A stretch of 64,000 nt of DNA from Drosophila miranda (Eukaryota; Arthropoda; Insecta; Diptera; Drosophilidae), in NCBI RefSeq assembly GCF_003369915.1, contig NC_046674.1:8246001-8310000 (forward strand), written 5' to 3'. Each line of letters begins with the position of its first letter. The stretch's first letter is position 1. Under the pieces are notes generated by a model. That model was not told the origin of the DNA. It did not search any database and saw only the letters and a list, made by a program, of their open reading frames with translations. Shown here in pieces: positions 1 to 10,298 of this stretch. A program made the translations under genes and the position numbers.

Positions 1-106
1 GTGTCGGGGCGCAGGCCCAGACCCAGACACAGGCCCAGGCGCTGGCGTCAATCTTTAAAATGCCAAAGTTCAGGCTCTTGAATGATTAAACGGAAGGGAT
101 AAGTAC

Positions 107-172
107 CTCATCCTGCTCTTTTTGCGTTGATTTATCTTTGGTTTTCTGCAATATACTGTTCAGTTCTTCCAT
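107..172 (-). CDS. First coding exon of an unidentified minus-strand gene (partial)
   Basis: Reading leftward from an ATG at 172, 22 codons stay open (start MEELNSILQK, end KEQDE) and stop exactly at a GAG|GTACTT splice donor (GT at 106-105). The peptide is short, acidic/basic and probably helical. A 3' splice site may lie near 49-60 (TTTTAAAG) or about 10 nt further on, and the sequence beyond it to position 1 is a CTGGGCCTG-type repeat, so the second exon frame cannot be fixed. The gene would be divergent from Srp19 with roughly 445 bp between start codons, sharing the DRE-rich region between them. I do not recognise the product. Confidence 0.5.
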
Positions 173-443
173 TGTTGGGCCGCGAGTCTTGCCTTTGCTT
201 TGTGTTGTGTTGTGTTGTTGCTGTGGCGTGTGGGGCGGCGATGTTTACAACGAAGCACCGCGATACGCGTGACTAGAATGGTTTCGTACGCCGCTCGTTT
301 ACCTAAGCGAGAAAAACGTTTCGAAGAGGCAACAAGGGCAACGCCGCGCACTGCTTTAGGACCAGAAAAAGACTGTTATTGAAGTTATTCTGCGACCAGC
401 CATTTGTATTGTTGTGAAACGGCGACTAGTAGAGCCAGAAAAT

Positions 444-494
444 CATCGATGGAACTATCGATTCATCGGATTCTGCTTCGCAACGATATCGATG
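444..494. promoter_or_regulatory. DRE cluster upstream of Srp19
   Basis: Three ATCGAT cores occur within about 50 bp: CATCGATG near 444, TATCGATT at 456-463 and TATCGATG at 487-494. This resembles the DREF-binding element typical of Drosophila housekeeping promoters. It lies between the divergent minus-strand exon and Srp19 and could serve both. Confidence 0.6.
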
Positions 495-616
495 GTATCG
501 TCTCACTTCTCCCATCTCTATTTCGGGCAAGGTGCCTGCGTGGAAAAACTTTCTAGGCTGATTTTGAGTAACAATCTGTTAAAATTACTGATATTTACAA
601 AGAAATCAACGTGACA

Positions 617-1179
617 ATGGCAGAACCACTTCCCATGCGCATCAATTGGAATCCTGATTTGAAACACAATCAAATGGAGCGGTAAGTTAGATGGAACAAC
701 AAGCCAAAGTCCCAATCACATGCTCTCTTTATTATTGTTTCCACAGCTGGATATGCATTTACCCCGCCTATATCAATAGCAAGAAGACTCGCCAGGAAGG
801 TCGTCGGCTGCCCAAGGAGAACTGCGTCGAGAATCCACACTACCACGAGATGCGAGATGTTCTGTCGGTGACCAACATGCACTTTCTGGTGGAGACACTT
901 AAATATCCCCGCGAAATCAGCAGGGAGGCGCAATTCCGAGGCCGGATTCGCGTCCAACTCCGCAATGCCGATGGCACGTTGTGCAGCAAAGACTTTCCCT
1001 CGCGAGAATCTATCATGCAGTACATTGCCGGTAAAATACCCCAGCTGAAGACGCGCCAGAACAAGTCGGCGGATTCTTTCCATCAGCCCCAACTGCAGTC
1101 AAGCGGCTCTGGAGCTAGCGGCGGCGGGAGTGGTGGTGGTGGTGGCGGCGGCAAGAAGGGCAAAGGCAAGCGCCGCTGA
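617..1179 (+). CDS. Srp19: Signal recognition particle 19 kDa protein
   Basis: Two exons, 617-681 and 747-1179, with a 65-nt intron (GTAAGT...CCACAG), give 165 aa. SRP19 binds SRP RNA helices 6 and 8 and allows SRP54 loading in the ribonucleoprotein that targets secretory ribosomes to the ER. Family hallmarks are visible: the RWICIYPAYINSKKT segment just after the intron, followed by the EGRRLPKENCVENP block and the FRGRIRVQL strand. The C-terminus is a Gly/Ser run ending in a Lys/Arg tail (KKGKGKRR), as usual for animal SRP19. The first exon encodes the short fly-type N-terminus (MAEPLPMRINWNP). An AATAAA lies at 1229-1234. Identification is firm. Confidence 0.95.
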
Positions 1180-1228
1180 TGATTTCAATCATGTTTTTAA
1201 TGACATTTGTTTAGTTGGTTTCTTTTGT

Positions 1229-1234
1229 AATAAA
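1229..1234 (+). terminator. Poly(A) signal of Srp19
   Basis: AATAAA 50 nt after the Srp19 stop codon. Confidence 0.7.
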
Positions 1235-1493
1235 TTCTGTAAACAGAAATTTCGTACCCGTATGTTGTGTTAAGTTCAAGTGCAGGTATTTGCCCTTGGC
1301 ATGCGGATCTGTCCCAAAAAGAGAAATCAGCTCACAGAACATACGACTCAAGCATAGAACAGAACCCCATTTAGAAATGTTTCAAGATCACACGATGTCA
1401 GCGAAATTCCGGCGAACTGAATAAAAAAACAAAATCGAAAATCAAGCGACTGTCACGAAGCGGAGAAACATCTAAAATTTCACCTGGTCAGCG

Positions 1494-1526
1494 TATAAAA
1501 ACCGTCGCGCGTTGCAATCGTACATC
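1494..1526 (+). promoter_or_regulatory. TATA promoter of the secreted-protein gene
   Basis: TATAAAA begins at 1494. The expected start lies about 30 nt downstream in TCGTACATCC (A at 1522 or 1524), leaving a leader of about 50 nt before the ATG at 1574. A strong TATA with a short leader contrasts with the DRE/motif-1 promoters of the neighbouring housekeeping genes and suggests regulated, perhaps tissue-restricted, expression. Confidence 0.65.
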
Positions 1527-1573
1527 CACAACCCAATTCGAGAGCCGCCAAGACGGAGCCACACGACCCGACC

Positions 1574-2830
1574 ATGACACCGGAAACGATGAAACATCGC
1601 AGCCTCTACGCCTACACCATAGCCCTAGTCTTGGTTTGGCTGGCAGTCCTTCAACTGCATCTGGCTGCTGCAGTGGCTGCAACCACGGAATCCGCGCTCT
1701 CCACTTTATCGCCGTCAGCGGCAGCATCTCGTAATGCTAATCCCCTGACGGAGGCCAAGCACGAGCTGAACTGCAAAGCCCTCTGCGAGCACTGCGGCTG
1801 TTTGGGCTTCTACTGCGGGGAAGAGTGTCTCTGTGAGTGCAACAACGAGAACTCGGACACGGAATGCATTCGCACCATGCAGGCAAACGCGAAAACACTG
1901 AACAGTCCCTTTCAGATTCTCATACAGGGCCCGAGCAGCAACCGATTCGTCCGCAATGCCCAGCAGTTTGAGCAGAGACGGGATCTGGTGACCAGGAGTG
2001 CCACTGGCCTGAAGACCGCTCGTAATCGTCGAAACACCATTACCATCTATAAGCCCTCAAGGTCGGCTAGCAAGAAGACAGCCAGTCAACTGACGGTCAA
2101 TGCTCTGGAAACACCCTCGAAAGTGACCAAGGAATCGGAGCTAGCAAGGCATAAGCGATCTGTAGATCACCTGGAGTGGTTCAACGATTTTGCCAGTACA
2201 TTGGTGCGCCCTTCTCCTTTGGGGACACGTGGCCAGAAGCAGCGGGAGCCCAAGCCCGCGGCATTCAAACGCCAAGCCGCTCCAGTGGAGCCTATCACAG
2301 TTACACGTCGGGAACCTTGGTTCTTTGAGCAGAATGGCACACCCCTCCTACGTCCTGCACCCCTGCAGAAGCGACAGCAGGCGATTCGTGACAGCAAAAG
2401 GTCCTGGAAAACCAAGAAGACTACGTCCCGCCAGGCCGCATCCATGGAACAGTCGCAGAAAGAAGCAAACAAGTTTGGGCGGGATATTAGACCGCTGCAA
2501 GATGCAATGCAAGCGGTGGAGCGTATTCCGCGCGTCCTCCAGGACACTGTGAGCCATTTGTCGTCAGACAACAACAGCGGGGATGTCTTCAGCCTGAACA
2601 TCATGAACGATGATGACGTTGAGCGCAAGGGGCAGGCACCTGTTCCTCGTCGCCCCAGTGGCCGCTCCATGAGCTTTTACCGCAACGACATTAGTCCCGA
2701 AGCTGTGACCCTAGCTCCTGCTAAAGGTCTCGCACCTCCCGCTCCGCTATTACCCCAACGTGGCCTCCTCTTCCCTTGGCTGCGGCAACAGCGCTTGATG
2801 CGTCTTCAGCAAGTTCGCGGAAATCAGTAG
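1574..2830 (+). CDS. Uncharacterised secreted Cys-rich, basic proprotein
   Basis: Single-exon ORF of 418 aa. Residues about 11-36 form a hydrophobic signal peptide (YAYTIALVLVWLAVLQLHLA) ending in Ala-rich sequence. The mature N-terminus carries a compact nine-cysteine block at residues 67-98 (CKALCEHCGCLGFYCGEECL is its core). The remainder is Lys/Arg/Ser/Pro-rich and looks disordered, with several dibasic or furin-like sites (HKRSVDH near residue 195, then FKR and QKR). That suggests proteolytic processing, an inference from sequence only. I recognise no family. A second in-frame ATG at codon 6 is an alternative start. TATA promoter at 1494; AATAAA at 2886-2891. Confidence 0.8.
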   Translation: MTPETMKHRSLYAYTIALVLVWLAVLQLHLAAAVAATTESALSTLSPSAAASRNANPLTEAKHELNCKALCEHCGCLGFYCGEECLCECNNENSDTECIRTMQANAKTLNSPFQILIQGPSSNRFVRNAQQFEQRRDLVTRSATGLKTARNRRNTITIYKPSRSASKKTASQLTVNALETPSKVTKESELARHKRSVDHLEWFNDFASTLVRPSPLGTRGQKQREPKPAAFKRQAAPVEPITVTRREPWFFEQNGTPLLRPAPLQKRQQAIRDSKRSWKTKKTTSRQAASMEQSQKEANKFGRDIRPLQDAMQAVERIPRVLQDTVSHLSSDNNSGDVFSLNIMNDDDVERKGQAPVPRRPSGRSMSFYRNDISPEAVTLAPAKGLAPPAPLLPQRGLLFPWLRQQRLMRLQQVRGNQ

Positions 2831-2885
2831 AACACATAAACAGCACGTTTTTTTATTTTCTTTGTTGTATATTTTTAAGTAAAAC

Positions 2886-2891
2886 AATAAA
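2886..2891 (+). terminator. Poly(A) signal
   Basis: AATAAA 55 nt after the stop of the secreted-protein gene. Confidence 0.7.
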
Positions 2892-4607
2892 TTTTCAAAT
2901 TGCAACCTTTTAAAGCGTTAAATCTAGTTATGTGCATTTTAAAATCGATGATATTCATCGACGTAACCTTGTTATCGTAACGCACCATGCAGGCGGAAGA
3001 CACCTAAAGGTTTATAAGATTTGAAACGGGCGCATTTGAAAGCACGGATAGCCGCGATGTCGAATTGTTTTCTAAATTTAAAAAAGTAGTTGATATCACC
3101 AAAAATTATATTACCAAATATATATTAATATTCTATATCAAAATATATATTCAACTTATCTACCTTTGACCGTTTCTTTTGCGTTGCGATGCCACAGCTC
3201 CGCCGTTGCAACAGGTAGCACTAACAAAATTGGTAAAAAAAAGGTGCATCGCAAGTGAACTGAACCCTTCCCCCATCCCCACAAAGAGTGCAAGAACAAA
3301 GGGGGCTATTTATTACATTCACTGAGAGAAGATATATGTATAGCTTCGGTTGTGAGAGCGTGAAGTGCACGAGACGAGTGTGTTTTAACGTAAAAGAGAG
3401 TAAAAACCAAAAAAGAGACAATGAAAACAATTCATTTATAAACGAGAATGTGAACGTACAATATGAGCATATTAATTTGTGTCGCTTGTACATAAGGAAA
3501 TATACATAACAACAAAGAAGTAAATAGCTATGCCCTTGCCAAATACTTATTTCTTTCGAATGTGAAATCAATTCAAAATCAAATACACAAGTGAAAGAGA
3601 GTGAGAGCGTAAGCATATACGAATATGTAAAAGGTGATTTCAAAGACCATATAGCCTCCGTTCAACGGTCGGTCAACTGGTTGCTTCGCTACATTTGTTT
3701 CTCCTATCCCCCAATCGGTGTCTGAGTGTGTTTGTGTTTGTGTGTGTAAAGATCCACCAAACCAGAACGGGGGTACTGTTCGCCGTTAACTGGATCCAAG
3801 TGTAGGGAGTGTAAGAAAACTCAAGAGCTTACCTATTTTTAGCTGCTTTTGAGAATACATGCATGCATCGAACAGTGTGCATTCAGCTTCATGGGAGAGC
3901 CAATCACAAAATCTGGAATTTGAATGCCGAACGAATTTTTCCGAGTGGAAGGGAATGGAATCATTAACGTCGAGCAGTTCGAGGTTACACTATCAACAAA
4001 CAGAAACGCTACGAAAACCCCCATTTCTCTTGTGTGTTTCCCGATGGTGTGATCCGGTGGTGACGAGGCGAAATTGATGAAAATTTTGAATGCCCAATTC
4101 GATAAATAAAATCATGTAATAAAACGACAGGGTTCCCTTCTAGCGTTATCTGCGGAATGATATAGCTCATACCGATAGTGGCTTTAACTAATTCACACAC
4201 ACACGCACGCAATAACAGTTCCATGGAACGGGGAAGAAAACAGCTGCACTGAATCAGTCTGCGATTGTCTTTATCTCTTATAATTGCTAAGATAAGTTGG
4301 GCAAACTGTTTCTGGGCAATGGGGAGGGAGGATAATCGACCAACAGAGCATGCAGATAATCCATTGAAGTGGCATGTTTTAAAGTCTTTATATAGTGGAA
4401 GCCCTTACAAAGAAGGTGATATTATCAGCTAGAAATAACTAGAGCTCGTACGAGTATGTACGATCAAAGGGCATTTTAGTTTACATTATACAAAAATGAA
4501 TTTTACAAAGAAAACAATAATGTTTGTAATTTTGTCCACTTACAGAATGAGACAGCCTGAGGTTAGGAATTGATAGATCCACTCAAAGACATATACCCAG
4601 GATCACC
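2892..4607. other. Intergenic DNA and probable 5' leader/intron of Cln7
   Basis: No coding sequence recognised. The left part (2930-3180) is AT-rich. A CAACAG|GTAGCA donor near 3211 and a strong acceptor (TTGTCCACTTACAG, near 4545) suggest a non-coding Cln7 leader exon and an intron of about 1.3 kb, with the last leader piece running into the ATG at 4608. The donor is a guess; the acceptor is convincing. Confidence 0.4.
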
Positions 4608-6448
4608 ATGGATTTTGTCCGCAAAATGCGCTCCCGCATGGAAACCAAAAGACTGCCCGAGGATGTCGACGATGGACTGGAGACCCTGGAGGAGTACACG
4701 CAGCGCTGGCGCTCCGTGCGCACCATCTACTTTACAATGTTCCTGATGGCGCTGGGCTTTAGCATCATCATCACGGGGATATGGCCCTTCCTCAACAAGG
4801 TAGGTGTCTCTTTTTGAACAGCTTCCTGACCTCCGAAATCTTATGCAAATCTCTCTCCAGCTAGATCCCGATGCGGGCAAGGAGTTCATGGGTCTGATAG
4901 TCGCCGCCAATCCATTGGGACAGATGATCTTCAGTCCTATATTCGGCTGGTGGGGCAATAAGCTAGGCACCATTCGCCTCCCGCTGCTCCTTTCACTAGC
5001 CTTGTTCACTGTAGCCAGCGGCATGTACTCCTCATTGGAGCTGCGCCCCCCCAATGTCAAGTACTGGATGCTGGCCTCAAGATTTCTGATTGGAGTCAGT
5101 TCGGCAAACATAGCCCTGTGCCGATCCTACTTGTCGGCCGCCACGCGAATCAGCGAGCGCACCCATGCCGTCTCTATGGTGTCTTTGGCCCAGGTTTTGG
5201 GTTTCATCATCGGCCCGACACTCCAAGCGGCAGTCACACCGCTGGGTGCTGAGGGTCATGTCTGGCTTCGGGGCAAGATGCACTTTAACATGTACACGGG
5301 CTCCGGCTGGATCAATGTGATCATGAGTATGTGCAACTTCCTGATGTTCCTACCCGGCGTATTTGAGGTAAGTCACAAATTAATGATGGTAGCGTAGCTT
5401 TCTAACCTACAGATTTCTCTGTTCTGATTTTAGGAACACAAAATAGCCGCTCGCGAGGTAATGGTCATGCAGGGTGGCACTTCAGAGCGAGATACGTGGA
5501 AGGGCATCAAGCCGAGTTACCTGTCCGCCTGGACCCTGATTGTGGCCTTCTTTGTGCTCGTCTTCAACTTTGTGCTCCTCGAGACGTAAGTTCTTCCAAA
5601 GACTCAGAGCTAAAGTGTTTCATGTTTCATATTTACCAGTTTGGGCACGTCGTTGACGATGGATATGTTCGCCTGGTCGAACGAGCAGGCGCTCTGGAAC
5701 ATGGGCATCATGATGACAACTGCAGCCATAGTTTCGCTGGTGACATTCGTGATGATCGAACCGATGTGCAAGCTGTTCGCCGAACGTTACGTGCTCATCT
5801 GGGGCGGCTTCTCGCTGATGGTACTGGGCCGGGTGCTCTTCCTACCATGGGGACCCGATCCACCTAAGGTGGCTCTGGCCTTTAATGCAAGCCTCAATCT
5901 AAGCTACGAAGATCCCTTCTATCTGGGCTGCCCAGCCACACAGGAGTGGTGTGCTGTGATTCCAGCCGTGACCCTGACACAGTTCATCATTGGCTTTGCC
6001 CTCACCTCCGTGGGCTATCCAATTGGCGTGACCCTCATCCAGACCATCTTCTCGAAGGTGCTTGGGCCGCGGCCTCAGGGCGTCTGGATGGGCTGGATGA
6101 CTGGCTCGGGTTGCCTGTCACGCGTCTTGGGTCCTGTCTTTGTTGGCTCCATTTACACCAGATTAGGAACTTACTGGACCTTTGGGGTTACATCGTTTAT
6201 GATGCTCGTCGCAATGATTGCGCTGCAGTGTGGCAAGTGAGTTTTACACAGATTTCCGTCTGATATTCAGTTGAAATTAATCCGTCCTCCTTCCAATCGT
6301 TATTTTCAGTCGCCTTCTCATCCCGCCCACATTCGACAAGCCAGCGCCTGTGGAGCTGCAAGAATTGAGTAAACTCAATGGCACACAAATAGAAGACAAC
6401 TCACCGGATGAATCGCTCATTTCCGAAAAGCACACTGAGCCCACCTAA
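4608..6448 (+). CDS. Cln7: CLN7/MFSD8-type lysosomal major facilitator
   Basis: Five exons (4608-4799, 4861-5367, 5434-5585, 5640-6236, 6310-6448) join in frame to 528 aa. The protein is a 12-span MFS transporter of the MFSD8/CLN7 family, a lysosomal membrane protein whose human orthologue is mutated in late-infantile neuronal ceroid lipofuscinosis. The order is a charged N-terminal tail (about 35 aa), first helix ([20 protein letters not shown]), the MFS loop after helix 2 ([11 protein letters not shown]), the N-terminal bundle, a long central loop around the exon 3 junction, a luminal loop with N-glycosylation sequons (NASLNLS) and cysteines, the C-terminal bundle, and an acidic cytosolic tail. 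It corresponds to D. melanogaster CG8596, adjacent to lark there too. All introns are about 60 nt. Confidence 0.93.
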
Positions 6449-7046
6449 CCACAGTTCCAGCTGCCTTGCGTAGCGCGGAGTTGCCTTGAGCTGTAGAATA
6501 ATGTTGCAATACTGCCTTTAGAATATCGTCCTTAAATATCCTAGGTTTACAAACGTCCCCCATTTGGTATATAGAAACCAATATATTCATATATTTTTGC
6601 ATATTTTCGACTGCTATCGATTCTTTATTGGAACACACAAAACTTCACAATATTCAATAACGTTCGATCGTTTAATTGCGGCAGAGGGCAAGAGCAGTCG
6701 TTGTCTAGTTAGTGTGTGCGTGTTTGTGTGTGTGGGGCGTGGTCTCGACCAACATGCACAGGATTGAGGCGGTCCAGCGTGTGTGGAGGAGCAAATGGGG
6801 GAAAATGCTGCGACAAATATGGTATTCTCTTGTTTAAGTTTACGATTAGTGTTAGTGTAGTAAAATACGAGTACGCGGCAGCAACAAGTGTGTAAATGTG
6901 GTCGGCACCAGCACATTTAGCCGAGGATAACAACATGCTGCTGCTGGCGACCAGCTGAGCAGCCACAAGTCTGTTTCTGTTCTGAAAGTGTTTGGGTATG
7001 CCAAAGCGACTGCCACTCAGCTGCTGCCGTGATAGTAAAACTCATC
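6449..7046. other. Convergent 3' UTRs of Cln7 and lark
   Basis: No coding signal. A TTTATT at 6624-6629 reads AATAAA on the minus strand and would end a lark 3' UTR of about 420 nt. The Cln7 3' UTR enters from the left with no perfect AATAAA seen, so the transcripts may overlap. Confidence 0.5.
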
Positions 7047-8269
7047 TCAGTAGGGCGCATAGCGGCGACCCGGTGGAGAGGGACCGCGCATACCTCGTGA
7101 CGAGATCATGCGGTCGTCAAAGGAATCACGACTAAAGTCCTCATAGCCATGGGGTGTTGGCGAGCTGGGGGAAAGGAAATGGCAAACGGCAGAAATTAGG
7201 AAAGGTTTATAAAAAGGCTTCAACTGTTCTGTCACCTACCCATAACGACTCATTCCATTGCTGCTGCGTGGTGGCGGTGGCGAGCGACGACTGAACATGG
7301 TGTCATATCCACGTGTGACGCTGCAAGAGCGCAGGCTGCCGCTCAACGGAGGCGGCAATGGCATGGGCTCGCGTCGTGAAATCGGTGGTGGTGGGAAGTC
7401 GCGCATACGCGATGACTGATAGCGACGCTCGTACAGGTCGCGTGAATCCTCGAAGCGGCGGTCATAGTAATCATAATCCTGTGGGGGGAAAGATAATCAA
7501 TTAGTTGCTGTGAGACGCGGGGAGAGGTGAGCATTGGATGATGTTTTGAAATGTATGCTGCATTTACCCTAAAGCCATCCATAATGCGATCACGCAGGAA
7601 TGGCGGCGGAGGTGGTGGTGGCGGATAAGGATCACGACCGTACATACGATCTCTGTAGCCACCGGCACTGAGCGGCGATGGCGGTTCGCGTCCGCCTCCG
7701 GTGCTGCCATAGAGGCGCGGACACTCTTTCGACCAATGACCGGAACGGCCGCAACGATAACACTGCTCCGGATCGCCCATGCCCGGTTTGGGGCGCACAC
7801 GACTAGTCGATACTTGAACCTTGAGCGGTTGGCCATCGACCACGCGACCGTTCAACTCCTTGATGGCATCCTGCACATCACCCACACAGTCCAGATGCAC
7901 GAACCCATAGTTGCGCACAATGTCGCACTCGACGACGGTGCCGTATTTCTGAAACAGCTCACGCACCTCTGGTGCCCGCGTTTTATCGGTTAGATTTCCC
8001 ACGAAGATTTTCGTAGTGGGCGTGTTGGGGGCGCGACGACTTTTGGCAGCCTCCACTTTGATGGCATTATCATTCAAAACGTAACCGTTCAAGTTCTGTA
8101 TGGCATCGCGACCCTGCTGTTCGGTTTCCATGTGCACAAACCCATAGTTCTTGACCACATCGCACTCGACGACTGTACCGTATTTCTCAAAGAGCGCACG
8201 CAGCTCGGTAGCCTGAGTTTTTTCATCGAGATTCCCGATGAACAACTTGAACGTGCCGGCTCCGGGCAT
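7047..8269 (-). CDS. lark: RNA-binding protein Lark (RBM4 family)
   Basis: Three exons on the minus strand (8269-7568, 7478-7240, 7164-7047) give 352 aa, the length I recall for D. melanogaster Lark. The ATG chosen ([14 protein letters not shown]) is the first Met. The frame stays open upstream but has no ATG. RRM1 has RNP2 KLFIGNL (residues 8-14) and RNP1 [11 protein letters not shown]2 has KIFVGNL (about 87-93) and RNP1 [13 protein letters not shown] knuckle [14 protein letters not shown] occupies about 170-183. A Pro-rich octamer (about 215-223) and an Arg/Ser/Pro/Tyr-rich tail follow. Lark regulates translation and RNA processing, notably in the circadian control of eclosion and in oogenesis. 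Introns are 89 and 75 nt. Confidence 0.97.
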
Positions 8270-8829
8270 AGCGGCAACGGGTTCGGCTGCGTTGTCGTCC
8301 ACGGTTCTTGCGTTTCTTGAAATTGGGGGAAAATCCGGACTTACGCGGCGGCGTTTGTTGGCGGAGCGGTTTCTTTATCGCGATTGCGACGACAGCGACG
8401 GCAGGTACGAGGAGATAACCGCGACCTCAAAGTGAAAGAAGAAAACAATGCAATTTTCATCTTGTTCGAACCAATATACTCAAAGTCATTAAACAGGAAC
8501 GCGTATGCCGCGAACGTCTGGCATGGATGCTACCACTTTGAATATCTCTTTCTTGAGGTAGCGAGGCGAGGCACGTCATGCACAGTGTCTTGCATTAATT
8601 GGCGTCGGCACAAGTACATACATACACAAAAAAAAGATGGCGACAACAGGCTCACACATTCATTTTTCACGGTTGCAGTGGTGCGCTGGGGCTGCCGCTT
8701 CAACAAATTTTCAAATGCTTTCAACGACTTACCTGTGTGTCCTGTAAATTTTGCTATCAATGCACGAAAAATTACTTTAATTTTATTAAAAGAATTTCCC
8801 CAATCTTTTCTTTCTGACAGAATTAGAGA

Positions 8830-8888
8830 CAGTGTGACCGCGTATTTATCGTTAAAATATACCGTCCCACCCTCAGAAATATACCAAA
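8830..8888 (-). promoter_or_regulatory. Motif 1/motif 6 promoter of lark
   Basis: CAGTGTGACCG (8830-8840) is the complement of the Ohler motif 1 YGGTCACACTG, and two AAATATACC(G/A) elements (about 8855-8864 and 8877-8888) match motif 6 read on the minus strand. This TATA-less combination is typical of constitutive fly genes and predicts a lark leader of roughly 550 nt. Confidence 0.6.
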
Positions 8889-9496
8889 ATATGGCGTTTA
8901 ATTTTAAACATATTCCATAAATATACTAACGAGTTCAAGTTCTATTATACATATTCCTCGTTTTTTATATTCCGTGTAATATAACTAACTTAATAGAACC
9001 CTCAGCCCTGACTGGCTTATTTTAACCCCTTGCTTTTATTGAATCTTGTCTGAAAAGAGGTTTTAGCGGTCAAACAAAAAAACGAAAGAGGATAGTCGCT
9101 CATATTGTTCAATTTGTTTATTCCGTTGAATAATTCTGGCTTACTAAAACTTAGTTCTGCCCACAAAATTTTAGGTCGTTGATGAATACATTTTCTTCAA
9201 GATTAGTTAGTTTTTAGTCCTTGCTTTTATTGTATTTTGGCTAAAACAAGGCATAAACAAAATAGTTCAACAAAAAAAAAAAAAACAGTCGCAATATTGC
9301 TGGTATTTGAAGACCTATTTCTTTAATTTTATATGAAGATCCTGTTTTCCGAACTGTTTTTAAAACGTAATTAATAAAAAAAATTTACCAAATTTATATG
9401 TTTTAGACATGTTCATGCATATGATTAGTATCTTGTAACCTACGGAGCCTGGGATGACAAACATTTTTTCAATTCTATATATTTTTCCCAAGAGAA
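8889..9496. other. AT-rich intergenic DNA between lark and eco
   Basis: No gene seen. Two similar stretches containing CCTTGCTTTTATTG lie about 190 bp apart (near 9031 and 9221), a possible decayed duplication. A poly(A) run sits near 9275. The block ends at the hAT relic's target duplication. Confidence 0.4.
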
Positions 9497-10084
9497 CAGT
9501 GCTGCTAAAATAAGCGAGATTTCAGAAAAATACAAGCTAGAACAAGCTAACAATTGTAAAAAAAAAATGGGCTAAAACATAGGCTACAAATAAAACAGCA
9601 CATAAATATATACATTTCTTATTATGTTATTATATCACCCAATTCGCTATTACTCTAATTGGTACATTTATCGATGGAACGTATTAAATTTAAAAATTTC
9701 ACGGTAATTGGTAGTTTGCCATGACGGCGCAATCCATAGCCGTTAAATTTCCACAGAATTTTATTCGTATATATCATATATAATATTAAGTTAAAGGACT
9801 TAACAGTCATTTTGTTCCTAAGTCTGGCCCTAACAATATTCATTTGACTGCATACCCGTTCAATCACAGCATTTGACCACAGTAGACTTAAAATTCCAAT
9901 GCCAAATAACATATAGCGTCATAACATATAGTCAGTACTTCTGACCAAAGCTTTATAGTTTCCACTTTTTAGTGAAATTAAAAAACGCTAGATTTAAGGC
10001 TATAAGCATTTTTAAAAATGTTCAAGCATATTCGTTTTAAAATATGTTAGATCTAGTTTTAAATATGCTAAAATGGCAACACTG
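9497..10084 (-). mobile_element. hAT-superfamily transposon relic (588 bp)
   Basis: The left end starts CAGTGCTGCTA at 9497 and the right end, read on the other strand from 10084, starts CAGTGTTGCCA: imperfect terminal inverted repeats of the hAT CAGTGNTGCCA type. The flanks are CAAGAGAA (9489-9496) and CAACAGAA (10085-10092), an 8-bp target duplication with one mismatch, as expected for hAT. Inside, the minus strand keeps a piece of the transposase C-terminus. The element is therefore an internally deleted copy, with only about 170 bp left between its transposase-upstream end and the coding remnant. It ends 214 bp before the eco start codon. Confidence 0.75.
9655..9912 (-). pseudogene. hAT transposase C-terminal (dimerisation domain) fragment
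   Basis: An open frame of 85 aa contains SNAVIERVCSQMNIVRARLR and then NKMTVKSFNLILYM. This is the SNA-x-x-ER-x-x-S...R-N-(K/R)-(L/M) signature of the hAT C-terminal dimerisation region. The N-terminal DNA-binding and catalytic parts are missing, so it cannot encode an active transposase. It is still uninterrupted after its presumed death, so the insertion may be fairly young or the fragment is too short to have collected a stop. Confidence 0.7.
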
Positions 10085-10298
10085 CAACAGAATACTATAC
10101 TTGCACAGGGTTGTGTTACAACAAATTTCAGTATTTTGTGCGATAATCGTCACTATTATCGGTTTCTCCAAGCTATCGGTTTTTTGGAACAGTGCTGGCT
10201 AACTTCGAATGTTTGGCTTTGCGCAGCACTAGGCGGCTAAAAAAAGCGGGATTCTGAATTTTGATAAAGTTAATGCGAATTAAATTGTGTGCAAAATT

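Noticed and set aside
8270-8302. N-terminal extension of Lark (11 more codons in frame)
   Set aside because: The extension starts at GTG. The downstream ATG gives the known 352-aa Lark.
8310-8345. GTAAGT in the lark leader (minus strand) as an intron donor
   Set aside because: The nearest AG acceptors would make an intron of only about 30-40 nt, below the usual fly minimum. A longer intron would remove the start codon.
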